Positions 18,848 through 26,812 of a stretch of DNA of 55,987 nucleotides are shown in pieces. The number at the start of each line of letters is the position of its first letter. Position 1 is the stretch's first letter. A model generated the notes under the pieces. The model had not been told where the DNA came from. It searched no databases and worked only from the letters and a program-made list of their open reading frames with translations. Where the stretch lies: NCBI RefSeq assembly GCF_000525975.1, contig NZ_AODK01000008.1, forward strand, positions 1 through 55,987, given 5' to 3'. Position numbers and translations under genes: made by a program. Origin of the DNA: Listeria rocourtiae FSL F6-920 (GTDB lineage: Bacteria > Bacillota > Bacilli > Lactobacillales > Listeriaceae).

Positions 18848-18890
18848 TGGTCTATACCAATTATTATACAACTTATTAAAAAAAATGCAA
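18848..18890 (-). promoter_or_regulatory. nagA promoter with dre-like NagR operator
   Basis: On the minus strand TTGCAT (18885-18890) and a perfect TATAAT (18863-18868) are 16 bases apart. The near-palindrome TGGTATAGACCA (18848-18859) covers the expected transcription start. This matches the Bacillus dre operator bound by NagR/YvoA as I recall it. Confidence 0.8.
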
Positions 18891-18975
18891 CCACTTTACG
18901 TACTCTATTTACCCTTGATTCTAATAAGTAAGCGCGTTTAACTAGTGAAATAAAAACCGAATACCTGCTAATCAT

Positions 18976-19022
18976 CACAAAAAAATACAGTGCTCCTCTA
19001 TACGGAGAAGCCACTGTATCTT
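18976..19022 (-). terminator. Terminator downstream of liaH
   Basis: Arms ATACAGTG (18985-18992) and CACTGTAT (19012-19019) with an inner CTTCTCC/GGAG stem, followed by a T-run on the minus strand. Confidence 0.88.
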
Positions 19023-19033
19023 CATAACATTAT

Positions 19034-19882
19034 CTATTCTTGATCTTTTTTATTATCTTCATCTTTCTTTTCAAGTTCAGGAATTAGAACTTCTTTTTCT
19101 TCCTTTGTTTGTTTCTTGGCGTCACGCTCTAAGTCTTCTAACATTTCTTCCATAGAAGCCTTGTCTTTTTTCTTGAAATTTTGTTTTTCACGCTCGATAA
19201 TTTCATCTACCATTTGTGTAAAGTCTTGGGTCTTACCTTTGATTGCCTCTTTACCTTTTGCCGTTTTCTTCTCTAATTCTGCCATTAATTCATCGAATGT
19301 TTGAGAAAGCTCGCTTGTCATATCTGCTTGCTTCTTAGCTGTGTCAGCAAGATCGCGCTGTTTTTGTGCTTCATGATAATCTGTCACACTCCCCCAGCTC
19401 ATATCATGAATTACTTTATCCATTTTTTCAGCTGTTTCGGCTGCATTTTTTTCGGCCGTTTCTGCCAAATGTTGTGTTTTTAGGTTTTTCCATTTCAAAC
19501 GCATCTCATGCATCCGCAATTCTAGTTTATCTAATTGTTCTGTCGCTGTATCATAATGCGCTTGCGTTGTTGCTAATTGTTCTTTATATTGTGTTACTTC
19601 TTCTTTTGCAAAGTTAGCTAATTTTGTTTCACCAGCTTCTTCAGCGATTTCAGCTTGATATTCACGTTTTTCGATATATTTCTCAATTTCTGTGCATTCT
19701 TTATAGAATAATGATTTCAGCTCACGTTGTTTGTCAACAGCACGTTCAATATCTTTCATCTCTTTTTTCGTTTGATCCATGTAATACGATACGGAATTAC
19801 GTTTCTTTTCTTCTCGTTTTTCTTTCATTGCATCCCAATCATTGTTCAGCGCTTGTTTAAATTTATTGAAAAAGTTTGTCAT
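19034..19882 (-). CDS. liaH: PspA/IM30-like envelope stress protein (LiaH-like)
   Basis: 282-residue, highly charged, long coiled-coil protein of the PspA/IM30 (ESCRT-III-like) type, opening MTNFFNKFKQALNNDWDAMK. The heptad-rich region runs from about 30 to 240 and a Lys/Glu-rich tail ends the protein. These proteins assemble on the inner membrane face under envelope stress. The ATG at 19882 has GGAGG eight bases upstream. It is 30 bases downstream of a LiaI-like membrane gene, the arrangement of liaIH in Bacillus and Listeria, where LiaFSR induces the pair in response to cell-wall antibiotics. Confidence 0.82.
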   Translation of the reverse strand: MTNFFNKFKQALNNDWDAMKEKREEKKRNSVSYYMDQTKKEMKDIERAVDKQRELKSLFYKECTEIEKYIEKREYQAEIAEEAGETKLANFAKEEVTQYKEQLATTQAHYDTATEQLDKLELRMHEMRLKWKNLKTQHLAETAEKNAAETAEKMDKVIHDMSWGSVTDYHEAQKQRDLADTAKKQADMTSELSQTFDELMAELEKKTAKGKEAIKGKTQDFTQMVDEIIEREKQNFKKKDKASMEEMLEDLERDAKKQTKEEKEVLIPELEKKDEDNKKDQE

Positions 19883-19911
19883 TGTTTTTTCCTCCAATTG
19901 TTTAATATCTA

Positions 19912-20211
19912 TTAATAATCAAATGTATTCGTGTTTGTAGTATTGCGCTTGTTCTTCGTTAAAAAATACAGCAATGCTACAACAATAGCAACTGTTAAAA
20001 CGCCGTGTAGGTTAGATAAAATGATCAATCCGCCAACACCAATAAGTACGCCATACAGAATCTTTTCGCCTGTACTATTTGCCATCATCAATTGTCTTAG
20101 AGCCCAATAACCAAGTGCGGCTCCAAGCGCCGCCATAATCGCAGGCCAAAGGAAAACAATGATAGCAATAATAAGCGCTACAACTAGTATCCCTACTATA
20201 ATTCCTCTCAT
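19912..20211 (-). CDS. liaI: LiaI-like small membrane protein
   Basis: 99 residues with three hydrophobic segments (IIVGILVVALIIAIIVFLWPAIMAALGAALGYWAL; ILYGVLIGVGGLIILSNLHG; VLTVAIVVALLYFL) and a short polar tail (TKNKRNTTNTNTFDY). LiaI anchors LiaH at the membrane during envelope stress. GAGGAGG precedes the ATG. Assignment rests mainly on position before the LiaH-like gene and on topology. Confidence 0.72.
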   Translation of the reverse strand: MRGIIVGILVVALIIAIIVFLWPAIMAALGAALGYWALRQLMMANSTGEKILYGVLIGVGGLIILSNLHGVLTVAIVVALLYFLTKNKRNTTNTNTFDY

Positions 20212-20635
20212 GATTATGTCCTCCTCGCTTTACTATACAACTATCATAAAATAGATTCCTCATTTCAGTAAGCTACTAGGGTTGGAACTTTAACTACAAC
20301 CAGAGTCCTACACATCTATCTTCCAAGCAAATACTATGTATACGCTATCTCCCTTCTACTATATCAAATCCTACTCCAAGTTACTAGCCGTTATTGTAAA
20401 ACCATTTCCAATTTAAGTCTATTTTGATTTACTCGATACAATTTCTATCGATTCTGATTTTTATTTTTTCTTTACAAAGGTTATACTCGAAATGGGGGGT
20501 GATAAATCAGCGAACTTATTGATTCTCTAAGCATCGGGGGTGATTGTTAGTTTTATTACAGCAAGGTCTTTTTTCAGCGTATAGATACAAGGGACATCGT
20601 ACTAGTGGGATGAACAGAAATAGAGGTGAAGGGGA
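20212..20635. other. Intergenic region between liaI and a small plus-strand gene
   Basis: 424 bases. The left part holds the liaI promoter and an inverted repeat. The right part holds two GGGGGTGAT tracts (about 20496-20504 and 20536-20544). A 31-codon ORF starts at TTG 20544, and its TGA overlaps the ATG of the next gene by two bases. That ORF has an over-close Shine-Dalgarno and is not called as a gene. Confidence 0.5.
20243..20301 (-). promoter_or_regulatory. liaI promoter with upstream inverted repeat
   Basis: On the minus strand a weak -35 TTACTG (20266-20271) and -10 TATGAT (20243-20248) are 17 bases apart. Nine bases above the -35 lies an inverted repeat, GGTTG/CAACC (20280-20301, 12-base spacer). 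A weak -35 with an upstream dyad fits an activator such as LiaR, but the match to its box is not verified. Confidence 0.45.
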
Positions 20636-20881
20636 ATGAAAAAAGATATAAATAAGCATCTGACTACCATCTTGAAACATCTAGATGGCGGTGGTCTGTC
20701 ATTAACAAACTTCAACAAAGCAAGTTCACAAATAGAGAGAAAAACAAACTTGAGCAAAGATATAATTTTAGTTGTCCTCTATACGTTGGAAAGTTATGGG
20801 TATGTGTTTCGGGTGTATCATTTAGATGATATAACCTATCAAATTACAGCAAAAGGGAAGAGACTCATAGAAAAGAATTAG
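20636..20881 (+). CDS. Small protein with winged-helix-like C-terminus, unknown
   Basis: 81 residues (MKKDINKHLTTILKHLDGGG ... TAKGKRLIEKN), basic and soluble. GGTGAAGGGG lies directly before the ATG. The C-terminal part, helix then YVFRVYHLDDITYQITAKGKRL, has the look of a winged helix wing followed by a helix, so DNA binding is possible. I do not recognise a family. It converges on the leftward small membrane gene and shares its terminator. Confidence 0.6.
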   Translation: MKKDINKHLTTILKHLDGGGLSLTNFNKASSQIERKTNLSKDIILVVLYTLESYGYVFRVYHLDDITYQITAKGKRLIEKN

Positions 20882-20895
20882 TTATTCTGAGATGA

Positions 20896-20930
20896 AAAAG
20901 CCTACCGCCGAGTGGAGATGCTCGGCCGGT
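20896..20930. terminator. Terminator of the small membrane gene, usable in both directions
   Basis: A strong GC-rich hairpin (CCTACCG-CCGAG with CTCGG-CGGTAGG, 8-base loop) with T5 on the minus-strand side. Confidence 0.85.
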
Positions 20931-20946
20931 AGGTAGTGTAATCCCG

Positions 20947-21154
20947 CTATTTTTTTTAACGCTTGTCTCCTATTTTCATACGTTATGCTTGTCATCGCAC
21001 CTTCTGAAATCATATTATTTTCTTCCAAATCAAGCGTTTCTTTTTCCACTTCAAAAGACCCCACCTTTTTCTGATGTAACAAAACATATGTGATAATCCC
21101 GCTAATTACACCAATCGTTGTTCCTATCAACACCCAACATCGCTTGTCGCTCAT
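20947..21154 (-). CDS. Small single-pass membrane protein, probable frameshift at stop
   Basis: Starts MSDKRCWVLIGTTIGVISGI, with GGTGAGGG upstream; one transmembrane helix (about 7-27) and an acidic cytosolic or outer tail (KETLDLEENNMISEGAMTSITYENRRQALKK). As printed, the frame continues to 20882, reading through its own terminator hairpin. Removing one base from the T8 run at 20950-20957 gives AAA AAA TAG and a 68-residue protein ending before the hairpin. I consider that the true end. Function unknown. Confidence 0.62.
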
Positions 21155-21204
21155 TGTATCCCTCACCTTTCTAACCGCTATTCTTCTTCCTTTTCCCACT
21201 ATAA

Positions 21205-21245
21205 ATGAAAATAAACCGTGTCCCACTAAGAGACACGGTTTAATC
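21205..21245 (-). terminator. Terminator downstream of the DUF4064 gene
   Basis: Perfect arms AAACCGTGTC (21213-21222) and GACACGGTTT (21232-21241) with a T-rich tail on the minus strand. Confidence 0.88.
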
Positions 21246-21251
21246 TTATTT

Positions 21252-21710
21252 CTAAGCAATGAATGGATCTTTCGGCTTGCGGACGAAACTTAAAATTGCT
21301 GCAATAACGAGAAGTAACCCTGGTATAAACCCTGCAACGACAAAGCCACCAATTGTTACGATAATTCCCCCGATTAAGAACATGAACCCGGCAAGAACAG
21401 GCTTTTTATTTCCCGTAATACCAATTAAACCGATAACTAGTACAACGATAAAAACAAGTGTTGCGATTAAAGCTAGAATGGCATATGTATGTACCATATC
21501 TAATATTTGGTTTGCACTTGGCACATCCGCCACTGCAAGTCCTGCTTCCTCCACGCTTTGATAGTAGTTTCTTGTGAACGCATCTATTCCATCTGTCGTA
21601 TTGGCTGCGCTATCCAAAATAAAGCCAATCACTGTGAAACCGACTAAAGTCACTAGTCCGAAAAGCATCCCAATAACAGCTAAAACAACCTCTGCTGTAC
21701 GTTTAATCAT
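21252..21710 (-). CDS. DUF4064 family membrane protein
   Basis: 152 residues with four transmembrane helices (VVLAVIGMLFGLVTLVGFTVIGFIL; ILALIATLVFIVVLVIGLIG; VLAGFMFLIGGIIVTIGGFVVAGFIPGLLLVIAAILSFV) and an extracytoplasmic loop of about 45 residues between helices 1 and 2. The layout and the end FVRKPKDPFIA match DUF4064 proteins common in Listeria and Bacillus; their role is unknown. Its own promoter overlaps a 13-bp inverted repeat shared with the divergent hydrolase genes. Confidence 0.75.
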   Translation of the reverse strand: MIKRTAEVVLAVIGMLFGLVTLVGFTVIGFILDSAANTTDGIDAFTRNYYQSVEEAGLAVADVPSANQILDMVHTYAILALIATLVFIVVLVIGLIGITGNKKPVLAGFMFLIGGIIVTIGGFVVAGFIPGLLLVIAAILSFVRKPKDPFIA

Positions 21711-21748
21711 TTTACTCTATTCCCTCATTTCCTAAACATTTGTTTTCA

Positions 21749-21777
21749 GTATACTATAAAACAAGGCAACTGTAAAA
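21749..21777 (-). promoter_or_regulatory. Promoter of the DUF4064 gene
   Basis: On the minus strand TTTACA (21772-21777) and TATACT (21749-21754) are 17 bases apart, giving a leader of about 30 bases. Confidence 0.7.
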
Positions 21778-21803
21778 ATAAAGATGCAAGTTTTATAGTA
21801 TAG
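21751..21803. repeat. 13-bp perfect inverted repeat between DUF4064 and DUF915 genes
   Basis: TATACTATAAAAC (21751-21763) and GTTTTATAGTATA (21791-21803) are separated by 27 bases. Each arm contains -10-like sequence, and the left arm covers the -10 of the leftward promoter. It may be a shared operator or paired divergent promoters. Confidence 0.7.
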
Positions 21804-21875
21804 CAGATGCGTTTTTTCGAAAAAGCTTGTATACTTTATAAAGATATTGTTATTTTAGAAAAGAGGATTTGCTCT

Positions 21876-22715
21876 ATGTGGAAAAAAAAAAGTTTATGGA
21901 TGGGACTACTATCAGCAATTTTCGTTGCAGTTGCAATACTGTTATTAATTCAATTGAAGGGGGCTCATCACGAGGTGAATCAAAGCGCAACACCTACCAT
22001 ATTTATTCATGGTTATCGTGGAACAGATAGATCACTTCATGGTATGATTCGCCGTTTCGATCAGCAATACAACTGGGCAACGGATGCTTTAACTGTTAAG
22101 GTTAGTCCAACTGGTGATATTTCTGTGAAAGGCTCATATGACGGGAAACAAGCTGATAATCCACTGATTAATGTTATTTTTGCTGATAACCGCGCTACTG
22201 TGACACAGCAATCTTTATGGACAAAAAAAGTAATGCGTTATTTGCAAGACCACTATAATGTGACAAAATTTAATGCGGTGGGGCATTCCATGGGTGGCGG
22301 TGCTTGGGTTTCTTATCTAGCTTCCTACGCCAATAAACCAGACTATCCAGAAGTGCAGAAGATTGTCTTTTTAGCAGTTCCTTTTTATCCGGAAGAGTAC
22401 GTGAATGGGGACCAAGAAGTTGATTTAATTAATGCAAATGCTATCCATGCTAAATTCGCGAAACAAATGGAACAGAGATTAAAGAGTACAACAGAAATTA
22501 TGATTATTGGTGGAAATTTGGAGGATGGCTCAAATAGCGATGGGGAAGTTAATATTGACAGTGTCATGTACGGTAAAGAGTTATTTAAAAACCAATATGT
22601 TGAAGCTCATATTCTGACAGGTCCCACCGCGAAACATAGTAATATGCATGAATTACCCTTAGTTGATCAATATGTTGCGAAATTTTTATGGGGTTTTAAG
22701 GAGTCGACAATATGA
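21876..22715 (+). CDS. DUF915 alpha/beta hydrolase, membrane-anchored (copy 1)
   Basis: 279 residues from ATG 21876, preceded by AAGAGGA. An N-terminal transmembrane anchor (LWMGLLSAIFVAVAILLLIQL) places the enzyme outside. The hydrolase fold shows the oxyanion region FIHGYRGT, the nucleophile elbow GHSMGGGAW, an acidic residue in IIGGNLEDGSNSD and a C-terminal His in TAKHSNMHELP. This matches DUF915 serine hydrolases; the substrate is unknown. It overlaps the next, similar gene by 4 bases, and both look like products of a tandem duplication. Confidence 0.85.
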   Translation: MWKKKSLWMGLLSAIFVAVAILLLIQLKGAHHEVNQSATPTIFIHGYRGTDRSLHGMIRRFDQQYNWATDALTVKVSPTGDISVKGSYDGKQADNPLINVIFADNRATVTQQSLWTKKVMRYLQDHYNVTKFNAVGHSMGGGAWVSYLASYANKPDYPEVQKIVFLAVPFYPEEYVNGDQEVDLINANAIHAKFAKQMEQRLKSTTEIMIIGGNLEDGSNSDGEVNIDSVMYGKELFKNQYVEAHILTGPTAKHSNMHELPLVDQYVAKFLWGFKESTI

Positions 22716-23593
22716 AAAAAATTTTAATAGCCTTTAGTATCTTAGCAGTCTTTGCAATTGGTTTTGGTTTTATTTTTGCCACACATGATGCGACGGAAAA
22801 AGAAACTACTACAACAGGTGAGATTAAGAAAACAACAACGAAAGATACGGCTACCAAAGTGAAGAGCATTGATACACCAACACTATTTTTGCATGGTTAT
22901 GCTGGAACGAAAAATTCGCTTGGTCATATGATGGATCGTCTTTCTAGAAACGGCGATGCTACCCGATCCCTTGTTCTATCAGTCTCTCCAGAAGGAAATG
23001 TGAAAGCCTCTGGGGATTGGGATAAATTCGCTACGAAACCGTTAATTCAAATCCTTTTTGAAGATAATAAAAGTTCATTGACCAATCAAACTATTTGGTT
23101 GCAAAATGTAATGCGTACACTTAAAAGTGAGTATCATATTCCTACGGTGAGTGTTGTTGGGCATTCCATGGGAGGTGTCGACTGGGCGAGCTATTTAGAA
23201 GAAGCCAGTGATAGAACTGATTTCCCAGCTGTGACAAAATTAGTTACAATAGGTGCTCCTTTTAATGGCTTAACCATTGGCGAAGATGGTACAACAGCTT
23301 ATGATTTGACTGAAAATGGTCCTAAAACGAACACGGAACGCTACCAGAATTTTATTACAAACAAAAAAGCCATCCCTGCCGCCCTGCAAGTTCTAAATAT
23401 TGCTGGAGATGTTGAAGATGGTACAAAAAGCGACACGAGTGTTTCCTTAGCGAGCGCTTTATCTGGGAAATTTATTTTTGATCAAGTTGCTAGCTATAAA
23501 GAAATGGTTTTCACAGGAACAAAGGCACAACATAGCAAGCTCCATGAAAATAAAGATGTGGATGCTGCTATAAAAGAATTTCTTTGGTCATGA
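22712..23593 (+). CDS. DUF915 alpha/beta hydrolase (copy 2)
   Basis: 293 residues, second of the tandem pair. N-terminal membrane segment (ILIAFSILAVFAIGFGFIFA), a Thr/Lys-rich linker, then a hydrolase domain with LFLHGYAGTKNS, the nucleophile GHSMGGVDWASYLE, the acid loop NIAGDVEDGTKSD and the His in TKAQHSKLHENKD. The first and second copies differ mainly after the nucleophile, suggesting separate substrates. Start overlaps copy 1 (ATGA). A strong terminator follows. Confidence 0.85.
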   Translation: MKKILIAFSILAVFAIGFGFIFATHDATEKETTTTGEIKKTTTKDTATKVKSIDTPTLFLHGYAGTKNSLGHMMDRLSRNGDATRSLVLSVSPEGNVKASGDWDKFATKPLIQILFEDNKSSLTNQTIWLQNVMRTLKSEYHIPTVSVVGHSMGGVDWASYLEEASDRTDFPAVTKLVTIGAPFNGLTIGEDGTTAYDLTENGPKTNTERYQNFITNKKAIPAALQVLNIAGDVEDGTKSDTSVSLASALSGKFIFDQVASYKEMVFTGTKAQHSKLHENKDVDAAIKEFLWS

Positions 23594-23636
23594 AAATAGG
23601 CGCCATGTCCGTCAATCGGATGAGGCGCCTATTTTT
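23593..23636. terminator. Terminator after the DUF915 pair
   Basis: Arms AAATAGGCGCC and GGCGCCTATTT with a 19-base loop and T-run. It touches the stop of the converging permease gene and may serve both. Confidence 0.9.
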
Positions 23637-24687
23637 ATTTTGTTTTCTTCTTAAAGCCCCAGAAACTACGGCTTTTTATTTCGGCTTGATTTCCTTTTAC
23701 ACCTATTACATCAAATAGAAATACAACAACTGGAATACCAACAATTAATCCCCAGACACCAAAGAAATGTTCAGAAAAAATCAGGATGATAAATGTGTAG
23801 AAAACTGGTAAATCCGTTTTTGATGACATCAGCTTTGGGTTTAAGATATAGGTTTCAATCGAATGCACAATGACGATAGTAATTAATATGATAAATACAT
23901 CGGTAATACCGCCTACAGAATACGCAATAATTGAAAGTGGAATACATGAAATAATCACGCCTGCGACAGGGATAAGCCCAAGCAAGAATACCATAATGGA
24001 CAAAGTTAATACTTGCGGGAAGCCCATCACAATTAAAGCAATGGTTGTAAGTACAGTATTTACGATTGCAATCAAGAACTGAGCTTCTAAAACAACACCA
24101 AATGTCCCGACAAATTTTTTGCCAAAATAAGCAATTTCGCGAAACACTGCCCCCATTTTACTCGTTAAGAACTTGCTAGAAAAATGAACGACGCGCTCTT
24201 GCTCTAAAGAAAAGAACAAGCTCAGTATTAGCGCCATAAAGAAAGCAATACCTATGCTCCCAATTCCGCTTAACGATCCAATGACGAATTTCAAACCTGA
24301 ATTAATGTATGCTTTGACATTTGAATCATTAAATAAATTCATAACATACTTGATAAAATCATTGTTTCCTGGGTTATTGTAGAATTTCATCACACCATTG
24401 AAGGTAGAAACAATTTGTTGAATAATAATCGGCAAATAGTGAGTAAATGCGATATACAAGAAAATGACAATCAATATGTACAACACAATGACAATTAACT
24501 TTCTAGGAATTCTCACCCAGCGCAAAATAACTTTTTCGAGGCGCGTAATTAAAAAAGTGAAAATAAAAGTCAGCAAAATCAAATTTATCATGCTTCTCAA
24601 TAAATAGAGCACAAAAATGAGGAGCGCAAAAATAAGAACTCGTTGTAATCCTGTGTTTAATTTAAATTTTTCCCATAGTTCTTCCAT
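23635..24687 (-). CDS. AI-2E family transporter-like permease
   Basis: 350-residue membrane protein of the AI-2E exporter-like (YdbI/YhhQ-type, Pfam AI-2E_transport) family. About eight helices lie in two groups, with family segments FFMALILSLFFSLEQERV, VVLEAQFLIAIVNTVLTTIALIVMGFP, SIMVFLLGLIPVAGVIISCIPL and NPKLMSSKTDLPVF. Despite the family name, most members have other or unknown substrates, some being Na+/H+ antiporters. Start ATG 24687 has GGGAGTG upstream. Single gene. Confidence 0.82.
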   Translation of the reverse strand: MEELWEKFKLNTGLQRVLIFALLIFVLYLLRSMINLILLTFIFTFLITRLEKVILRWVRIPRKLIVIVLYILIVIFLYIAFTHYLPIIIQQIVSTFNGVMKFYNNPGNNDFIKYVMNLFNDSNVKAYINSGLKFVIGSLSGIGSIGIAFFMALILSLFFSLEQERVVHFSSKFLTSKMGAVFREIAYFGKKFVGTFGVVLEAQFLIAIVNTVLTTIALIVMGFPQVLTLSIMVFLLGLIPVAGVIISCIPLSIIAYSVGGITDVFIILITIVIVHSIETYILNPKLMSSKTDLPVFYTFIILIFSEHFFGVWGLIVGIPVVVFLFDVIGVKGNQAEIKSRSFWGFKKKTK

Positions 24688-24872
24688 CGAACTCACTCCC
24701 ATCGTTTCTTATTTCTTAATTCTAGCATATTTTTAAATGTTACGAAAAATTTAGTCATACTTTCTACAAAAAAATCAAAAAAAAAACTACTTCAAGGGTT
24801 TACTTTTTTCTAAAAAAAGTTGTAACATATCCTATAAACCAATCATCCTACCTTTGAAGGAGTGTGTTATTG

Positions 24873-25553
24873 ATGATACAAAAATTACAAAAGAAATCAC
24901 TAGTAGAACAAGTTGCTAGCCAGATTCAAGAGATGATTCAAGAAGGCGTTTGGCAAATTGGTGGGCGCTTACCTAATGAAGCAGATTTAATGGAACAATT
25001 TGGCGTCAGTCGAAATACGTTACGAGAAGCAATTCGCGCTCTAGTACATGTTGGTTTACTCGAAGTAAAGCAAGGTGATGGAACATTTGTAATAGCTACG
25101 AGTGAACTGAATGCGGTATTACAGAATAGAATTCAAAAAGCAACCGTGCTTGAAATCTTAGAAATGCGACATGCACTCGATCGTGAGGCAGTTTCTCTTG
25201 CTTGCTTAAGAAGAACAGAGAATGACTTGAAGCGAATGGTAAAATATCGTAACCAGTGCTTGCAATTTACAGCGGAAAACAATTTGGAGAAGTTTGTGGA
25301 GGCAGATTGGCAACTACATCAGGCGATTGCGGCTGCTTCATACAACCCACTTTTGATTGATATGTATGCGCATTTGTTTGAAGAGATTCAGATGTCAATT
25401 ACGAGTACAACGGAGATGAATGATGCGAATGGGGCTGGTCATAAAGATTTGATTCTAGCCATTCACAATCAGGATGCAGCCTCTGCTGTTCATTGTGTAG
25501 ATATGTATATTTCGCACTTTAAACAGATTATTATTCCAAAGAACGGAGATTGA
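24873..25553 (+). CDS. GntR-family regulator with FCD domain
   Basis: 226-residue FadR-type regulator. Winged helix at about 5-70 (LVEQVASQIQEMIQEGVWQIGG ... FGVSRNTLREAIRALVHVGLL ... GDGTFV) and a helical FCD ligand domain (EILEMRHALDREAVSLACLRRT ... ADWQLHQAIAAASYNPLL ... GHKDLILAI), with Asp/His positions typical of metal-containing FCD domains. Immediately upstream of an MFS permease (4 bases), so it probably controls that permease. ATG 24873 is ten bases after AAGGAG; TTG 24870 is possible. Confidence 0.85.
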   Translation: MIQKLQKKSLVEQVASQIQEMIQEGVWQIGGRLPNEADLMEQFGVSRNTLREAIRALVHVGLLEVKQGDGTFVIATSELNAVLQNRIQKATVLEILEMRHALDREAVSLACLRRTENDLKRMVKYRNQCLQFTAENNLEKFVEADWQLHQAIAAASYNPLLIDMYAHLFEEIQMSITSTTEMNDANGAGHKDLILAIHNQDAASAVHCVDMYISHFKQIIIPKNGD

Positions 25554-25557
25554 AATA

Positions 25558-26761
25558 ATGGACAAAGAAAAAAAAATTAGCTAGAAATCGAATCGTATTA
25601 GTTATTGGTATTTTACTAGTGGCTGCCAACTTGCGAGCTCCGATTACAGCACTCAGCCCATTGTTTAACTATGTTCGCGTGGATTTATCTCTGTCTAACA
25701 CAGTGACTGGATTTTTAACGACATTACCACTTCTCGCGTTTGCTGGGCTATCTCCTTTTGTATCTAAATTAGCGTATCGATGGGGTATGGAGTTTATTGT
25801 CTTTTTCGCAACCTGTTTGATGGTTATTGGTAGTATCATTCGCCCTTTCGGAGGAATTCCATTACTTTTATTCGGAACGCTTTTAATCGGGTTTGCTATT
25901 GCAGTCGGAAATGTGTTATTGCCGAGTCTAATCAAAAAAGAATTCCCATTTAAAATGGGATTGATGACTGGGATGTATTCGATTTCGATGAATGTATGTG
26001 CCATGCTAGCTTCTGGTTTGAGTGTTCCAATTGCCGTCAAATCAGGTTTTGGTTGGCAAGGAGCGCTTGTGGTTTGGTCAGTATTTGCTATTATTGCTCT
26101 TCTTTTTTGGCTACCACAGCTGAAATATAATCAGAAAATCCTTCCAAATTCCGTTTTACAACAACCTAAGCAGAGTATATGGACTTCTCCACTAGCTTGG
26201 AAAATCACACTATTTATGGGCATGCAGTCAACTATATTCTACGTTATGGTAGCTTGGTTACCACCGCTATTGATTAGCCAAGGTATGGACAGTACGCAGG
26301 CTGGATTTATGTTATCACTATTCCAGCTTGGCATTATTCCGTTCACTTTTATTGTACCAATTATTGCTAGCAAAATGAAATCGCAACGACCTATCGTTAC
26401 TATTTTGACAGTGTTGCTACTTTCTGGGACTGCTGGCCTATTATTCGGATCAGGTCATGTTTGGCTTATCGGCACATCTGTATTCATAATGGGAGTTGCC
26501 TCCGGAGCAGCATTTAGCGTTTGTATGATGTTCTTTAGCTTACGTACATCCACTGCGGCTGAAGCGGCTGATTTATCTGGTATGGCACAATCTATTGGCT
26601 ACTTACTTGCCGCAGCTGGTCCAACACTGTTTGGCGGAATCCATGATATGACGGCTAGTTATACAATCCCACTTGCCATTATAATCGTAGCTGCAATATT
26701 ATTATTTATTACAGGAATGGATGCTGGCCGTGACAAAAAAGTATTTGGAATCAGGAGATAA
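25558..26761 (+). CDS. MFS permease, CynX/NimT-like, frameshifted near start
   Basis: 400-residue twelve-helix major facilitator of the CynX/NimT group (LVAANLRAPITALSPLFNYVRVDL, VGNVLLPSLIKKEFP, VAWLPPLLISQGMDSTQAG). The printed frame from ATG 25558 stops after nine codons at an A9 run (25568-25576). With eight bases it reads MDKEKKLARNRIVLVIGILL and joins the long frame without any loss. Next to a FadR-type regulator, with the ATG four bases after its stop. Substrate unknown; relatives move cyanate, nitroimidazoles or amino acid-like compounds. Confidence 0.85.
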
Positions 26762-26763
26762 AA

Positions 26764-26812
26764 AAAGGCAATTTCAGTTTTCACGCTGAAATTGCCTCTT
26801 TCCTTATTTTTG
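26764..26812. terminator. Bidirectional terminator between MFS and OppA-like genes
   Basis: Perfect 12-bp arms AGGCAATTTCAG (26766-26777) and CTGAAATTGCCT (26786-26797), A-run before and T-rich tail after. Confidence 0.92.

Noticed and set aside
20544-20639. 31-codon ORF as a holin-like toxin peptide gene
   Set aside because: The start is TTG with the Shine-Dalgarno almost touching it, and the peptide is not hydrophobic enough beyond its first residues.
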